64,000 nt of DNA from CAVZYN01 sp963779515 (GCA_963779515.1 CAVZYN010000009.1:357029-421028), one strand, 5' to 3'; shown: positions 44,180-52,712, counted from the first letter of the stretch. Numbers and translations: made by a program. Notes: generated by a model from the letters alone, not told the origin.

Positions 44180-44563
44180 GTGACGCAGCAAGCAGGCGCT
44201 TTAACAGTGTTCTACGACGGCTCTTGTCCACTCTGCGCTGCTGAGATCGGGGTCTATCGCAACTGCACTGGCGCGGAGGCCTTGGAGTTCGTCGATGTGG
44301 CGGCGCACAACGACGGGCAGGTAACCGCTGGGCTGCAAAAGGCAGACGCACTAAAGCGTTTCCACGCACGCCACCGTGACGGCAGCTTCTCCTCTGGCGC
44401 CAAGGGCTTTGGGCAGATGTGGCTTGCACTCCCGCGCTGGCGCTGGCTCGGGCGCATCGTTTTGCTTCCGGGTGTGCTGCAACTCTCAGAGCTGGCGTAT
44501 CGGGCGTTCCTCGTCATTCGTCCAACCTTGCAGCGCCTCTGGCGCGCGGCGGCAACCCGTTGA
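44180..44563 (+). CDS. DCC-family thiol-disulfide protein (DUF393)
   Basis: A 127-residue protein of the DCC family, named for its DxxCPxC site: here VFYDGSCPLCAAEIGVYR. The thioredoxin-like fold and two cysteines suggest disulfide exchange, although biochemical roles are poorly known. KGFGQMWLALPRWRWLGR and a C-terminal YRAFLVIRPTLQRL are typical. GTG start. The photolyase-type gene begins about 57 bases later, and DCC proteins are often encoded beside photolyase or lipid-type membrane proteins in alphaproteobacteria. Confidence 0.85.
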   Translation: MTQQAGALTVFYDGSCPLCAAEIGVYRNCTGAEALEFVDVAAHNDGQVTAGLQKADALKRFHARHRDGSFSSGAKGFGQMWLALPRWRWLGRIVLLPGVLQLSELAYRAFLVIRPTLQRLWRAAATR

Positions 44564-44619
44564 TCTGTCGCCTCCGGTTTGGGTACACGGCCCGGTACCG
44601 CGGCGAACCGGACGCCGGC

Positions 44620-45882
44620 ATGGACGCGTACGGCGACCGCGTTATGGAAAGACAACACAGACACATGCTCGATCGCACTGCTACGCGCGCACACGGCCTG
44701 TCCCGACTGCAGGCTTTTTCGCCAGCCATGGGGCGGCGCTACACCAACGGGCGCAACTATGATCACGGCCCGGGTCAACACACGGCGGTGTCGACACTCT
44801 CGCCATGGATCCGGCGCCGGCTGGTGACCGACGCTGAAGTGGTTGCGGCAGCCCTCGCAGCGCATGGCCCAGAATCTGCCGACAAATTCATCGAAGAGGT
44901 CTTTTGGCGCGGTTATTTCAAAGGCTGGATGGAGCGACGCCCACAGATTTGGGACAGTTATCGCATGGGGCTACAGAGCGACTGGGCAGCGTTGGATCAG
45001 GACCACCGCCTGCGCCGCGACGTATCCCGCGCAGAAGATGGCAAGACTGGCCATGAGTGTTTTGACGCCTGGGCCAAAGAGCTTGTCGACACGGGATACC
45101 TGCATAACCACGCGCGAATGTGGTTTGCGTCAATGTGGATTTTTACTTTGGGCCTCCCTTGGCGGCTCGGCGCAGACTTCTACTATCGCCACTTGCTTGA
45201 CGGCGACGCGGCGTCGAACACGCTGGGTTGGCGTTGGGTTGCTGGCTTGCACACACGTGGCAAACCCTATCGCGCGCAGGCCTGGAACATCAAAACATTC
45301 ACTGGCCACCGGTTCACCCCACGCGACGGCGATCTGGACGAGGTGGTAACTGGACTTGAGGCAACCGAGCCCGACGGATTGCCCCCGCTGCTACCATTGC
45401 GCGGGGTCACACTGCCGCAGCCCGGCCGGCCAACCGGTCTCCTCATCACGGACGAGGATTGCCGCGTCGAGGAATTTGCGTTGGATAGCCTCGACATTCG
45501 CGCAGCTGCAACGCTGTCTGCCAGCCACCTTCGCTCGACGCTGCCTGTAGCAGATATCGTCATGCACTTTGAGGAAGCGGCGCTGGCCGATGTCGCGGCG
45601 CGCGCCCAACTGACCGCGACTGCCTTGCGTGCCGACCATCCCGACGTGCTGGCGCGCTGGGCCTCAGCTGCGGGTGTTACCCAGATCGTTACGCCCTATG
45701 TGCCGCGTGGCCCCCTGCACGACTGGATGACCGAGGCCACGCCATATCTCGCGGCGCGCGGGGTTGCCTTGGCTGAATGGCGGCGCGACTGGGACAGCGC
45801 GATCTGGCCGCATGCTGCGGCAGGCTTTTTCAAGGTGAAACAACAGATCCCTCGCATTCTGGCGGAGTTGAAGCTGACATGA
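44620..45882 (+). CDS. Photolyase/cryptochrome-type FAD-binding protein without the N-terminal antenna domain
   Basis: A 420-residue flavoprotein. The N-terminal ~260 residues match the helical FAD-binding domain of photolyases: GRRYTNGRNYDHGP (phosphate-binding), FIEEVFWRGYFKGWMERRP, and HNHARMWFASMWIFTLGLPW followed by LDGDAASNTLGWRWVAG. The usual N-terminal alpha/beta antenna domain is absent. Instead, after residue ~270, an alpha/beta-like region follows (GLLITDEDCRVEEFALDSLD, and GVTQIVTPYVPRGPLHDWM), so the domain order is reversed relative to classical photolyases. The start is uncertain (ATG 44620, 44644 or 44665). It could repair UV damage or act as a light sensor. Confidence 0.85.
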   Translation: MDAYGDRVMERQHRHMLDRTATRAHGLSRLQAFSPAMGRRYTNGRNYDHGPGQHTAVSTLSPWIRRRLVTDAEVVAAALAAHGPESADKFIEEVFWRGYFKGWMERRPQIWDSYRMGLQSDWAALDQDHRLRRDVSRAEDGKTGHECFDAWAKELVDTGYLHNHARMWFASMWIFTLGLPWRLGADFYYRHLLDGDAASNTLGWRWVAGLHTRGKPYRAQAWNIKTFTGHRFTPRDGDLDEVVTGLEATEPDGLPPLLPLRGVTLPQPGRPTGLLITDEDCRVEEFALDSLDIRAAATLSASHLRSTLPVADIVMHFEEAALADVAARAQLTATALRADHPDVLARWASAAGVTQIVTPYVPRGPLHDWMTEATPYLAARGVALAEWRRDWDSAIWPHAAAGFFKVKQQIPRILAELKLT

Positions 45883-45937
45883 TCAAGGCTGTGATCATCA
45901 GAGCGGGCATCGCTGAGGTGCTGCAGGAGCGCCCAAC

Positions 45938-46759
45938 GTGATGACAGACCCGCGCTTTGCCCGCTTGATATCCCTGTTGCATGCGGCGCTGCACGCTCCA
46001 GCGGGGGCGCCGCGGATTGTGCTTGCACTGGTGTTGGGATTCGTCTGTCACACGCTTTTCGCGGCGGCGGTGTTGGCGATGATCGCCGCCATGTTTTTCG
46101 GCCTGAGCGAGAGTCTCGGCCGCGTGCCGTGGCCATGGGCGCTTCTCGCCAACACCGCGCTGATCTTGCAGTTCCCGCTCGGCCATTCTCTGTTGCTGAC
46201 TGGGCCCGGCGGGAGGTTGCTCGCCCGATTGGTGCCGGGGCCCCACGGCACGACGCTCGCAACCACCACCTACGCCACCATTGCATCGATCCAGCTTCTT
46301 GCGCTGTTCGCACTTTGGACGCCGTCAGGCATTGTCTGGTGGCGGGCCGACGGCACGGCATTCTGGGCCATCTGCACTGTTTATGTGTTGAGCTGGCTGT
46401 TGCTCATCAAAGCAAGCTTCGACGCCGGTGCCGAGGTTCAGTCGGGCGCGCTCGGCTGGCTGTCGTTGTTGGCGCGCATCCGCCCGGTGTTCCCCGATAT
46501 GCCGATCGATGGTCTCTTCCGCGTGATCCGCCAGCCGATCTACGTGGCCTTCGCGATGACACTGTGGACCGTGCCGGTCTGGACGCCGGATCAGCTCGCG
46601 TTGGCTGTCAGCTATACCGCCTATTGCCTGCTAGCGCCGCGCCGCAAAGAACGCCGCTTTGCCGCGCGCTATGGTGACCGGTTTCAATACTACCGCGCCA
46701 AAGTGCCCTACATCGTTCCGCGCTTAAACCAAACCAAGGGCCGCCCCGATGCGCAATGA
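45938..46759 (+). CDS. Membrane protein, isoprenylcysteine methyltransferase/NnrU-like
   Basis: A 273-residue integral membrane protein with about six helices (VLALVLGFVCHTLFAAAVLA, IASIQLLALFALWTPSGIVW). The C-terminal region RVIRQPIYVAFAMTLWTVPV then EERRFAARYGDRFQYYRAKV-like sequence (here KERRFAARYGDRFQYYRAKV) is the phosphatidylethanolamine/isoprenylcysteine methyltransferase motif. It may methylate a lipid or membrane thiol. The GTG at 45938 has AGGAG 8 bases upstream; an ATG follows immediately at 45941. It is part of the photolyase block. Confidence 0.8.
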   Translation: MMTDPRFARLISLLHAALHAPAGAPRIVLALVLGFVCHTLFAAAVLAMIAAMFFGLSESLGRVPWPWALLANTALILQFPLGHSLLLTGPGGRLLARLVPGPHGTTLATTTYATIASIQLLALFALWTPSGIVWWRADGTAFWAICTVYVLSWLLLIKASFDAGAEVQSGALGWLSLLARIRPVFPDMPIDGLFRVIRQPIYVAFAMTLWTVPVWTPDQLALAVSYTAYCLLAPRRKERRFAARYGDRFQYYRAKVPYIVPRLNQTKGRPDAQ

Positions 46760-46849
46760 CCTGAAGCGTCGGCTTGACCTCACGTTCGGGCCACTGCCCT
46801 TGAGCGCAATTCTACACTCGGGGCTTGCGCACAAGCCGGAGGCATCGGG

Positions 46850-47254
46850 ATGTTGACAGCTGCACTTCTCACAACGGCGTTGCTGTTTGGAGGCATGGTC
46901 CTCTTTTCCTTCGGCTTTGCAGCCTTTCTCTTCAGGGTCTTGCCGCCCGATGTGGCGGGCACAACAATTCGGCGTGCATTTCCACTGTTCTACCTGTTCG
47001 TGATCAGCACGGCCATGGTGGCCGCGGGGCTGATCTGGCGGTTTGATCCACGGGCTGCGATGCTCCTCGCCACCATTGCAGTGACAACGCTACCGACCAG
47101 GCAAATCCTGATGCCGGCAATCAACCGCGCCACCGACTGCGGAGGGCGGGCGCGGTTCAATGCCCTTCACGGGCTGTCGGTCATCATTACGTTGGGTCAT
47201 ATCGGGCTGGCTGGCATCGTGCTCTCGCGCTTTGTAGGCGGAGTGTTGGTATGA
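46850..47254 (+). CDS. DUF4149 (TMEM205-like) membrane protein
   Basis: A 134-residue protein with four predicted helices and the DUF4149 pattern: MVLFSFGFAAFLFRVLPPDV, FPLFYLFVISTAMVAAGLIW, ILMPAINRATD and FNALHGLSVIITLGHIGLAG. GGAGG precedes the ATG. The conserved FxxLHG motif is intact. No known biochemical function. It lies between the methyltransferase-like and CIA30 genes. Confidence 0.85.
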   Translation: MLTAALLTTALLFGGMVLFSFGFAAFLFRVLPPDVAGTTIRRAFPLFYLFVISTAMVAAGLIWRFDPRAAMLLATIAVTTLPTRQILMPAINRATDCGGRARFNALHGLSVIITLGHIGLAGIVLSRFVGGVLV

Positions 47255-47355
47255 AACGCGCGTTGCACGGTGCTGCTGACGATCACGACTTCCGTCGACG
47301 CTGAATGCGAAATGTCCACTGCCCGCACTCGCGGCATGACTGTGCAAGGAGTTCA

Positions 47356-47919
47356 ATGCCAATGCGCAAAATAGTCTCGCTCAGCCTTGCGGCCCTTTTG
47401 GTGGTAACAGGGCCCCAGCAGCTCTCGGCTCAACCGTCGACGATCGAGGACTTCACAATGCAGCCCGAAACCCGCTGGAAGTTTCTCACGGATGGTGTGA
47501 TGGGCGGTGTATCTTCAGGGCAAGTCGTCTTCAAGCTTGACGAGGGCGGACAGTTTGCACGGATGACCGGCCGCGTCAGCACCGCCAACCGCGGCGGATT
47601 TATTCAAATGCGGCGCGATCTGGCAACGTCGCCGCCGGAGAACTCTGTTGGCGTGCGGCTTGTCGTACGTGGCAACGACCAGCGCTACTTCGTCCATCTG
47701 CGCACAGCGGGCACGCTACTGCCATGGCAATACTATCAGGCTACATTCCAGGTGACCCGCAGCTGGACAGAGGTCCGCTTACCGTTTTCTGATTTCGTCG
47801 CATCGAGCTCCTTTTTGCGCGCCAAAGTCCAGCCTGGCAGCCCGAAATCGGTCGCCATCGTTGCCTTCGGCCGAGACCACGAGGCCGAGATCGATGTCCG
47901 CGAAGTCGGGTTTTATTGA
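47356..47919 (+). CDS. CIA30-family protein, exported
   Basis: A 187-residue protein with a signal peptide (MPMRKIVSLSLAALLVVTGP, cleaved near LSAQP) and a CIA30 domain, named after complex I intermediate-associated protein 30: WKFLTDGVMGGVSSGQVVF, GGFIQMRRDL, GNDQRYFVHLRT, PWQYYQATFQVT and WTEVRLPFSDF. The fold is a galactose-binding-like beta-sandwich. AAGGAG precedes the ATG at 47356. Bacterial members are uncharacterised; several occur beside photolyase-type genes. Confidence 0.88.
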   Translation: MPMRKIVSLSLAALLVVTGPQQLSAQPSTIEDFTMQPETRWKFLTDGVMGGVSSGQVVFKLDEGGQFARMTGRVSTANRGGFIQMRRDLATSPPENSVGVRLVVRGNDQRYFVHLRTAGTLLPWQYYQATFQVTRSWTEVRLPFSDFVASSSFLRAKVQPGSPKSVAIVAFGRDHEAEIDVREVGFY

Positions 47920-47991
47920 TCCGCGTCCACGACGCCCGATCAGTTGCCAGACAGCAGATAGACTTCGCAAATCTCACAAGGGCATCACATT

Positions 47992-48561
47992 ATGTCGGCT
48001 GACGTGCATGCATGGGCCGCAGACCTCAGAACGCTTCATGCCCATGTCTGGGACCGGCTCGTTCGCGGTGTTCACGACCGGAGAGCGGCTGCGCGCCACC
48101 CGACCCTTGCGACCGTCACGCCCGACGGTCTGCCAGAGGCGAGGACTGTGGTTTTGCGTGCCGCGAACGCGACGACAGCCAGTCTCGATGTCTACACAGA
48201 CCTGCGCTCAGCAAAGGTCGCGTCACTTCGGGCCACGCCGCGTGCCGTTCTGCACGTCTGGGATCAGTCTGCGCATCTGCAGACTCGCATCGAGGTGACT
48301 GCAGAGATTCTGACGGACGACGTTGTCGCCGTGATTTGGTCGCGTGTGCCTGTTATCTCCCGCCAGAGCTATGGCACGATGCCGGCCCCTGGCCAGCAGA
48401 TCCCGGAGGCACTCGCCTACGCTAAACATATGGATTTCAGATCGTTCGCAGTTTTACGACTGAACGTTCACGCAATTGACGCGCTACATCTTGGCCGTGA
48501 TCATCGCCGCGCGCGGTATGAGCGCACCAGTAGTTGGGCAGGGCAATGGTTGGTTCCTTGA
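47992..48561 (+). CDS. Pyridoxamine-5'-phosphate-oxidase-like flavin protein
   Basis: A 189-residue split-barrel flavoprotein. HPTLATVTPDGLPEARTVVL, YTDLRSAKVASLRATPRAVL and the C-terminal IDALHLGRDHRRARYE are the family landmarks for FMN binding. It may oxidise pyridoxine 5'-phosphate or act as a general FMN-binding reductase; key PdxH substrate residues cannot be checked by eye. It is the last gene of the plus-strand block, 72 bases after CIA30. Confidence 0.85.
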   Translation: MSADVHAWAADLRTLHAHVWDRLVRGVHDRRAAARHPTLATVTPDGLPEARTVVLRAANATTASLDVYTDLRSAKVASLRATPRAVLHVWDQSAHLQTRIEVTAEILTDDVVAVIWSRVPVISRQSYGTMPAPGQQIPEALAYAKHMDFRSFAVLRLNVHAIDALHLGRDHRRARYERTSSWAGQWLVP

Positions 48562-48652
48562 GTGCTGAATGGCCTCTCACTAGACCGATCGTCTGCCGGC
48601 AAGCGCGCGCCCACCGCGCGTTATTGCTCCGAAGGCCACTTGCAACGCTGTT

Positions 48653-48812
48653 CTATGGTCGCACTGGATTTTGCGCCCCGGCGAAGAACAGCAGATCGCC
48701 GCGTTGGTCAAAGATCGGTCGAATGCGCAAGCGGTTCAAAAACAACGTGCCATCCTTTCGGTAATTGATGATGTTGATGGTGAAGCGGGTATCTGCACTG
48801 TCATCATCTCTA
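48653..48812 (-). pseudogene. PAS/LOV sensory domain, C-terminal fragment
   Basis: Minus-strand frame of about 50 codons: DTRFTINIINYRKDGTLFLN and RLRIRPIFDQRGDLLFFAGA then QNPVRP and a stop at 48653. This is the last three strands of a PAS/LOV domain, normally preceded by the flavin-binding NCRFLQG segment, which is missing. No start codon in frame. A relic of a light- or redox-sensing protein. Confidence 0.7.
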
Positions 48813-48921
48813 CCACATGGCGACGGGCATGATGACGGAGGTTCGGGTCATGTGACAGTCGCGCTGATCGACGCCTGAAAGGCTGGAACGCATCGGCGAC
48901 TGCAATTGTTTGGGGGCGATC

Positions 48922-49296
48922 GTGAGAATGATTTGGAGCAGCCAATCGCAAGTGGTTGCGATCATCGTTGCAACTCTTTCGGTCGGCGTATTCGCGCCGG
49001 CCAGTGGGCCTGCCCGTGCGGCGGACCTCAGTCGTGGCGAGCAGATCGCAGGGCGACGCTGCGGCGCTTGTCACGCGGTCGATGCCAAGAGCCCCAGCCC
49101 GCACAAGATCACGCCGCCATTGCGCGACCTGCATCTGCGCTTCCCGATCGATATGCTGATCGAGGCCGTGAACACCGGTGTCGTTTCGGGGCATGATGAA
49201 ATGCCGATGTTTCAATTCAGCATCGACGAGGCGCGGGCGCTGGTCGGTTACATCGACAGCCTTTCACCGCCGACCGCCCGTTATCTAAAGAAGTGA
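48922..49296 (+). CDS. Small c-type cytochrome
   Basis: A periplasmic monohaem cytochrome c of about 124 residues. A signal peptide (IIVATLSVGVFAPASGPARA) is followed by GEQIAGRRCGACHAVDAKSP with the CGACH haem site, and a candidate distal methionine in GHDEMPMFQFSIDEARAL. The GTG at 48922 is chosen for its spacing to GGGGG; TTG 48910 and ATG 48928 are alternatives. It is similar in layout to the 51.3 kb cytochrome (GHPDMPVFVFQPPEINA), suggesting a duplication. Confidence 0.85.
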   Translation: MRMIWSSQSQVVAIIVATLSVGVFAPASGPARAADLSRGEQIAGRRCGACHAVDAKSPSPHKITPPLRDLHLRFPIDMLIEAVNTGVVSGHDEMPMFQFSIDEARALVGYIDSLSPPTARYLKK

Positions 49297-49307
49297 GACC
49301 GTCGGGC

Positions 49308-49928
49308 CTACTTGCCGGTGGCATCCGGATCGGGGAAACCTGCCCGCATGTAAGCGATGATCCGCCAGATATCGTCCCGGCTCAGCTTGTCGTTGAATGC
49401 CGGCATTTCCGAGTCGAACTGCTTACCGCCATCGGCAATAGCCCAAAGCAGGTACGGGTCGACGGCGATCGGCCGGCTGATCATGTAGGCGAGCAGCGCC
49501 GGAGACGGCGCAACAGAACGTGTCGGCGCACCATCGCCCATGCCGTCCTTGCCGTGGCAGCTGGCACACTGTGCAGTAAAGAGTTTCGCTCCAGCCGCGA
49601 TCGTCTCCTTGCCTGCGGGCACCGTCGATCGCGCCCCTTCGTACGCCTTGGGCACGCCCAATTGGGTGAACGTGAGATGGCGGAGCAGCCGCACCGCCAT
49701 GCCCTTGGGCATGTGACCTGGTCCCCACAATTCGCGGATCATCCAATCCGGCTGCCAATAGTCGAAAGCCCGTGGCGGCTGTACCCTCTCCGGTACCTTT
49801 TCTTGCGCAAAGACGGCCGACGTTCCAGACAAATGCACGGCAAGCAGCTGCGCCGCGATGAGTACTTTGAGCGCAGATTTGATGCGTGAGACGGCCACGG
49901 TTATCCTCGGCTCTGGTGTGACGACCAA
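49308..49928 (-). CDS. c-type cytochrome with N-terminal extension
   Basis: A 206-residue cytochrome c. After an N-terminal signal or anchor (KSALKVLIAAQLLAVHLSGT) comes an ~80-residue segment with RAFDYWQPDWMIRELWGPGH, then a cytochrome domain: GAKLFTAQCASCHGKDGMGD with the CASCH haem site and a distal methionine in FDSEMPAFNDKLSRDDIW. It converges with the cytochrome gene at 48.9 kb. Probably periplasmic electron transfer; the partner is unknown. Confidence 0.87.
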   Translation of the reverse strand: MVVTPEPRITVAVSRIKSALKVLIAAQLLAVHLSGTSAVFAQEKVPERVQPPRAFDYWQPDWMIRELWGPGHMPKGMAVRLLRHLTFTQLGVPKAYEGARSTVPAGKETIAAGAKLFTAQCASCHGKDGMGDGAPTRSVAPSPALLAYMISRPIAVDPYLLWAIADGGKQFDSEMPAFNDKLSRDDIWRIIAYMRAGFPDPDATGK

Positions 49929-49943
49929 CTCTACGCGACACTG

Positions 49944-50039
49944 CTACCCCTTTGGATCGGGTCGCATATGGTCGGTCTGCTTGAAGTATGCGCGGGCGTG
50001 GGCAACCAGCTGTCGATCCGTCGGATGGTCTGACGTTTC
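49944..50039 (-). pseudogene. C-terminal remnant of an IS-split 'translational machinery protein' gene
   Basis: On the minus strand this reads VETSDHPTDRQLVAHARAYF then KQTDHMRPDPKG and stops at 49944. It is the conserved C-terminus of the small protein whose N-terminal part lies at 50984-51279. In intact relatives the two pieces join as ...DHIIG-VETSDHPTDRQL. The IS256 remnant sits exactly between them. Confidence 0.8.
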
Positions 50040-50983
50040 AACGGCGATTTCTCCGAGGCACTTGCAGCCTTGCTCGGCAAGGACGCGGCGGGCCTGTCGG
50101 CGTCCGCCATCGGCCGCCTCAAGGACGGTTGGCAGGATGACCACACGCAGTGGCAGAAGCGCGATCTCTCGGCCAAGCGCTACGTCTACGTCTGGGCGGA
50201 TGGCATCCATCTGCAGGCGCGCCTCGAAGACGAGAAGCAGTGCATCCTCGTGATCATCGGGGCGACACCGGAGGGCAAGAAGGAACTCGTCGGATTTACC
50301 GATGGCGCAAGGGAAAGTGCGCACGATTGGCGCGAGCTGCTGCTCGATCTGAAGCGCCGCGGGCTCGACGCGCAGCCCGAGCTGATGATCGCCGACGGCG
50401 CGCTCGGATTCTGGAAGGCGGCCGGCGAGGTGTGGCCCAAAACGCGCGAGCAACGCTGCTGGGTGCACAAGACCGCAAACGTGCTGAACAAGTTGCCGAA
50501 GAGCCAGCAACCGAAAGCCAAGCGCGCATTGCAGGAGATCTGGATGGCGGAAACGAAAGCCGCTGCCGAGGTCGCGTTCGACGCCTTCATTGAAATCTAC
50601 GAGATCAAATACGAGAAGGCCGCCGGCTGCTTGAAGAAGGATCGCGACACGCTGCTCGCGTTCTACGACTTCCCCGCCGAGCACTGGAAGCACCTGAGAA
50701 CCACGAACCCCATTGAAAGCACCTTCGCCACGGTGCGGCACCGCACGACCCGATCGAAAGGCTGTCTCTCCAACAAGACCGCGCTCGCCATGGTCTTCAA
50801 GCTGGTCGAAGGCGCGCAGAAGAGCTGGCGCCGCCTCGACGGTCACGCCCAGTTGCCAAAACTGATCCTGGGTGTGAAGTTCACCGACGGGCTCGAGGTC
50901 GTGGCTCACAAGGCCGCCACTCAGTCCGCAACCGCCGCCGCCTGACCGATCAGGCCGTCACCAAGAATTGGCGATAGCTCCCT
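50040..50983 (+). mobile_element. IS256-family insertion sequence, left end deleted
   Basis: The element fills the gap between the two halves of a disrupted gene. Its right end lies near 50983, just after the transposase stop at 50945, inside a region resembling an IS256-type terminal repeat (CACCAAGAATTGGCGATAGC). The left terminal repeat and the first ~120 codons of the transposase are missing: recognisable transposase coding begins at GDFSEALAALLGKDA at about 50043. Target-site duplication cannot be tested because the left end is gone. Confidence 0.75.
50070..50945 (+). pseudogene. IS256-family mutator-type transposase, N-terminally truncated
   Basis: The remaining 291+ codons include all three catalytic acids of the DDE domain: the aspartate in YVYVWADGIHLQARLED, the aspartate in LMIADGALGFWKAAG, and the glutamate in TTNPIESTFATVRHRTTRSK. 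The CWVHKTANVLNKLP motif is intact. The missing N-terminal part includes the DNA-binding region, so the protein should not transpose the element by itself, although it might be translated from internal codons. Confidence 0.88.
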
Positions 50984-51279
50984 ATGATGTGATCCGAGTG
51001 GGTATGTGCATGTTTATGGACATACTTCACCAACTCCAATTTGGCTGAGCCGGGGCCAGTAATCAGCCACTCCGTCGCTGGCTTCAGGGCCGCGACGATT
51101 TCCGCATAGTACGTTTGGTCCTCAGGTGAGCGCTTGCCCGACAGACTACCGCTCTTTTGATGCAAGTGATGGTGTAGTGAATTGCTGGCCACGTCCGCCT
51201 CGATCGCCGCATGGCGGTCAAAAAAGAAGATGCGGGCCTGGGCGTGATCCAACCAGACAACGGCATGATAGTTCTGCAT
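50984..51279 (-). pseudogene. N-terminal part of an IS-split 'translational machinery protein' gene
   Basis: About 99 codons: YHAVVWLDHAQARIFFFDRH, a histidine-rich loop (NSLHHHLHQKSGSLSGKRSP), ATEWLITGPGSAKLELVKYV and HSDHIIG. The family carries the trivial database name translational machinery protein and has an eRF1-like fold; its function is unknown. After HIIG the frame runs into the insertion sequence and picks up SYRQFLVTA before stopping at 50950. The remaining 30 codons are found at 49944-50039. Confidence 0.8.
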
Positions 51280-51320
51280 GGGACATCCTGCTGAGCTACT
51301 GTTGCGACACGGAAATCGAT

Positions 51321-51656
51321 CTATCGCCTCTTCTGGGTCTTGCTCGGCTCCAGGCTCTTCAGATAGCCGACGATCGCGTTGATCTCAGGTGGCTGAAAAA
51401 CGAAAACTGGCATGTCCGGATGCCCAGTCGAAATTCCCTCAGCCAACGCCTCGGCAAGATGCTCCACATTGTATTTCTGATGTAGATCGCGGAACGTCGG
51501 TGCTTTCGCCAACGGACTTTGCCCGGTCCTCCCGACGGCGTGACACGCGCCGCATTTGTCAACGACAATTGCCTGACCGCGCGACGCAAGCTCGTCGGCA
51601 CGGGCAGCACCTGCCAGGAAGGCGAGGCCCGTCGCAAAGATAAGGCGTGCTTGCAA
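51321..51656 (-). CDS. Small c-type cytochrome
   Basis: Periplasmic monohaem cytochrome c, 111 residues. The signal peptide is MQARLIFATGLAFLAGAARA, the haem site CGACH in IVVDKCGACHAVGRTGQSP, and the candidate axial methionine is in GHPDMPVFVFQPPEINAIVG. It resembles the 48.9 kb cytochrome in length and spacing (LRDLH.RFPIDMLIEAV vs FRDLHQKYNVEHLAEAL). Neighbouring genes offer no clear partner. Confidence 0.87.
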   Translation of the reverse strand: MQARLIFATGLAFLAGAARADELASRGQAIVVDKCGACHAVGRTGQSPLAKAPTFRDLHQKYNVEHLAEALAEGISTGHPDMPVFVFQPPEINAIVGYLKSLEPSKTQKRR

Positions 51657-51785
51657 AGTGTGTCCCTCGGCCTTGACCTTTTGCCCAGTACGACGGTGTC
51701 GACTGTCGGTCCCTGATCTGGATCAATGGCAGCAATGCGAACTACGGATCAACCGGCTGGCGACCAGCGCCGCGCAGGAGGGGAC

Positions 51786-52712
51786 GTGATGCAGACTTCG
51801 AACCCGCGGAGCGCCGCTGCGGCCTCATTGATGCTGTCGTTGGCCTTGGTCGTGTTGGTCGCAACGGCTATTGCCGGGCCGGCAAGCACGCTTCTGTTTA
51901 CGATTGTGGCCAGCGCAATTGTTCCCGGCTTTCTGCTGCAGCGCATCTTCCCGAGTAGCCGGCTGCTCTGGATCGCTTTTGTAAACCTGGTCGCCGCTTA
52001 CGCGTCAGTGTTCGCGGTTTTTGTTGGAAGAGGCGTTCGTCGAGCTCCGTCCGCTAGGGCTTTCGACTGGTTTCGCGTTGCCAGTCGTCTCATTCGTCGC
52101 GGGGTGTTGGTGGCAACGGGATACGGTCAAGGCAGCGATTTCCGACCCAGCACTGCGAGCGGAACGCAGCTTGCGACAGTCGCTGTTCTGGTTGGCGCCG
52201 GTCGCCTTAGTCGGAGCGGTGGTGGTGGCCGCCTCGCAAGTTGCCCCTGCCAGACTTGATGGAGAAGCCGTGTTCATTGTCGCCATGCTCCTGATCGCGG
52301 GCATCGTCCTTTCAGTCAGCCGCGATGTCGCGGTCTTTCTCGTCGAAATCGGCCTGTTGTTTGAGGAGTTCTTCAAACGCGTCAGCCATTGTTGGTGCCC
52401 GCATTCGCGTTCCTCACGGTCTACTCGCTCATTGTGATCGTGTTTGCCTCCGTTTACTCGATCGCGTCGAAGATCGGGCTGCAGGACCATTTCCGTATCG
52501 CGAATGCAGCGCGAGCGCTGGGCTTCCCGGAAGCGCTGCACTTTTCCATCACGACGCTGAGCACGGTCGGCTACGGTGACATCGTACCGGCTAGTAGCGT
52601 CGGCCGATCGCTGGCCGAAATCCAGGTCATCATGGGTACGCTCCTGCTGCTGTTCGGGGTCTCGGAGATTTTAGAGTACTCGCGGGAACGCCGCAGGCAG
52701 CGTGGAGGCTGA
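51786..52712 (+). pseudogene. Two-helix-pore potassium channel family gene with two frameshifts
   Basis: A ~305-codon ion-channel gene read in three frame segments. AGGAGGGG precedes GTG 51786/ATG 51789. Segment 1 has helices in SLMLSLALVVLVATAIAGPA. An extra T in TTTTT at 52018-52022 moves the frame to LLEEAFVELRPLGLSTGF and a helix in LFWLAPVALVGAVVVAAS. Near 52389 a missing base returns it to the first frame: LVPAFAFLTVYSLIVIVFAS, then the pore loop with the K+ selectivity filter TTLSTVGYGDIVP and a final helix. The two shifts compensate. Either a pseudogene or a sequence-error victim. Confidence 0.75.

Noticed and set aside
49944..50909. A 321-codon minus-strand frame opposite the IS256 transposase
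   Set aside because: Most of it is antisense to the transposase; only the final ~32 codons are real, as the tail of the disrupted small gene.
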